DNA from: Parcubacteria group bacterium
GTDB taxonomy: Bacteria; Patescibacteriota; Minisyncoccia; Phycocordibacterales; JABMOB01
Assembly (NCBI GenBank): GCA_013204345.1
Contig: JABMOB010000007.1
Location: 1 to 35,722 of the forward strand
Direction of reading: 5' to 3'
Length of the DNA stretch: 35,722 nucleotides
Shown: positions 34,324 to 35,722 of the stretch, one piece after another
How positions within the stretch are numbered: the first letter of the stretch is position 1
How the letters are laid out: each line of letters begins with the position of its first letter
Program-made: the position numbers and the translations under genes
Notes under the pieces: generated by a model
Told to the model about the DNA's origin: nothing
Databases searched by the model: none
Seen by the model: only the letters and a program-made list of their open reading frames with translations

Positions 34324-35722
34324 ATGTCATTACAAAAGGAGAGTAATGTAAATGTTAACGCACGGGAGAAAAAATATTTTGGTAAATTTAGGGAATCACT
34401 TGTGCCGATTCCAAATCTTGTAAAGTCACAAGTCGATTCGTTCCAGTGGCTTATGGAAAAAGGACTCAAAGAAGTCTTTAGTGAGTTTTCTTCTATCAAA
34501 GATTATTCTGAGAAGAAATTTCAACTAGACTTCACAGGTTTTGAGTTATCAGAACCAAAGTACGATGAGTATTACGCAAAAGACAATAAACTTTCCTACG
34601 AAGCTCCTTTGAAAGTAAAAATAAGATTAAAAAATCTTACTCTCAATACTACAAAAGAACAGGAGATTTTTATGGCAGATTTTCCTCTGATGACAAGTCA
34701 TGGGACATTTATCATAACTGGAATCGAAAGAGTTATTGTTCCTCAGCTTGCACGTTCATATGGAGTGTTTTTTACTTCTCAAAAGGTAAAAGGCAGAACT
34801 CTTTTTGGTGCGAAGATAATTCCTTCCCGTGGTGCTTGGATTGAGATTGAAACCGATGCTGATGGTGTTATATATGCCAGAATTGATAGAAAGAGAAAAT
34901 TCCCAATAACCTCTCTCCTTAGAGTATTGGGGGCTCATACTGATAAAGATATTTTTGCAGTTTTTCCAAACAATCCAAATGCAAAAACTACGATTGAGAA
35001 GACTTTGGCAAAAGATCATGCAAAAAATTTGAATGACTCTTATATAGACATGCACAAAAGACTTCGTGACGGAGATCTCGCCACTGTAGATAATGCAAAA
35101 GAGTTTATAAACTCTGTATTTAGCGAAGATAGGTATGACCTTTCACGTGTCGGGCGATTTGGTTTCAATAAGCGATTTGGAAAAAGTTTAGACGAAAAAG
35201 AACTTACTAAGAAAACGATTTCAATTGCGGATATGGGAATAATTCTTTCTCATGTTATTCATCTAAACAATACTCCAGATGCTATGGAAGATGACATAGA
35301 CCATCTTGGTTCTAGACGTGTTAGATATGTCGGTGAACTTTTTCAGCAAAAAATCAGGGTTGGAATGTCTCAAATCAAACGAAATATTCAAAACAGAATG
35401 TCCACTGTGGAAGCGGACGTGACTTTGCCTGTACAATTTATTTCACCCAAGCCACTACAGGCTAGAATAAAAGAATTTTTCACTACAAACCAGTTGTCGC
35501 AGTTTATGCAACAGGAAAATGCTCTTACCGAAATAGAGCATTTGCGAACTCTCTCTGCTTTGGGTCCCGGAGGTCTAAACCGAGCAAGAGCAGGTTTTGA
35601 GGTTCGTGATGTGCATCCATCTCACTACGGCAGACTTTGTCCGATTCACACACCCGAAGGTCCAAACATTGGTCTTATTTTACGTCTCTCTGTTTATGCT
35701 CGTATCAATGATTTTGGAATGA
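34324..35722 (+). CDS. rpoB: RNA polymerase beta subunit, N-terminal part (truncated by window end)
   Basis: MSLQKESNVNVNAREKKYFGKFRESLVPIPNLVKSQVDSFQWL...DFPLMTSHGTFIITGIERVIVPQLARSYGV...HPSHYGRLCPIHTPEGPNIGLI; open to the window end. Confidence 0.96.
   Translation, partial: MSLQKESNVNVNAREKKYFGKFRESLVPIPNLVKSQVDSFQWLMEKGLKEVFSEFSSIKDYSEKKFQLDFTGFELSEPKYDEYYAKDNKLSYEAPLKVKIRLKNLTLNTTKEQEIFMADFPLMTSHGTFIITGIERVIVPQLARSYGVFFTSQKVKGRTLFGAKIIPSRGAWIEIETDADGVIYARIDRKRKFPITSLLRVLGAHTDKDIFAVFPNNPNAKTTIEKTLAKDHAKNLNDSYIDMHKRLRDGDLATVDNAKEFINSVFSEDRYDLSRVGRFGFNKRFGKSLDEKELTKKTISIADMGIILSHVIHLNNTPDAMEDDIDHLGSRRVRYVGELFQQKIRVGMSQIKRNIQNRMSTVEADVTLPVQFISPKPLQARIKEFFTTNQLSQFMQQENALTEIEHLRTLSALGPGGLNRARAGFEVRDVHPSHYGRLCPIHTPEGPNIGLILRLSVYARINDFGM

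Overview
This looks like a chromosomal segment of a reduced-genome bacterium of the Candidate Phyla Radiation (Patescibacteria/Parcubacteria type). That lineage call is inferred from AT-richness, gene content and trimmed housekeeping proteins. Gene order: 3' end of a tRNA-Thr; type IV pilus genes (pilB, pilC, four-helix-bundle/S23 gene, two prepilin-like genes); a GxxExxY fragment abutting an N-terminally truncated cheA, then cheC and cheD; a thioredoxin-fold protein and a family 2 glycosyltransferase (minus strand); pheS, pheT; a roughly 1 kb non-coding-rich interval; gyrB/parE; a TrpR/YerC-like repressor and thrS (minus); a small hypothetical; dnaE (minus); rnhB, rpmF, a NusB-NUDIX fusion, rnc, a small membrane protein, a short SMC-like ATPase; rnr (minus); rpsP, a KH protein, a double-HTH regulator, trmD, and the 5' part of rpoB.

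Main points from the hunt: (1) a heptanucleotide repeat (CTACAAC x4) between the ATG and the prepilin cleavage motif of a pilin gene puts it out of frame; 3 or 6 copies would restore a complete prepilin leader. (2) A four-helix-bundle gene is flanked by matching imperfect inverted repeats, one of which is that heptamer tract. (3) Many gene junctions carry locus-specific degenerate 7-10 nt tandem repeats. (4) A dispersed palindromic element family overlaps the 3' ends of rpsP and trmD and appears inserted in frame in pheS; an unrelated palindrome is inserted in frame in dnaE. (5) A ~217-nt structured non-coding RNA candidate has a consensus promoter (TTGACA-17-TATACT) and a strong terminator, divergent from gyrB. 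(6) An unlisted 50-aa ORF has its own promoter and terminator. (7) Long perfect palindromes sharing GCGATATATCGC bracket the TrpR-like repressor gene. (8) Several housekeeping genes have -10 boxes only 6-8 nt from the start codon, implying leaderless mRNAs. All calls were made by eye; no database search was run.
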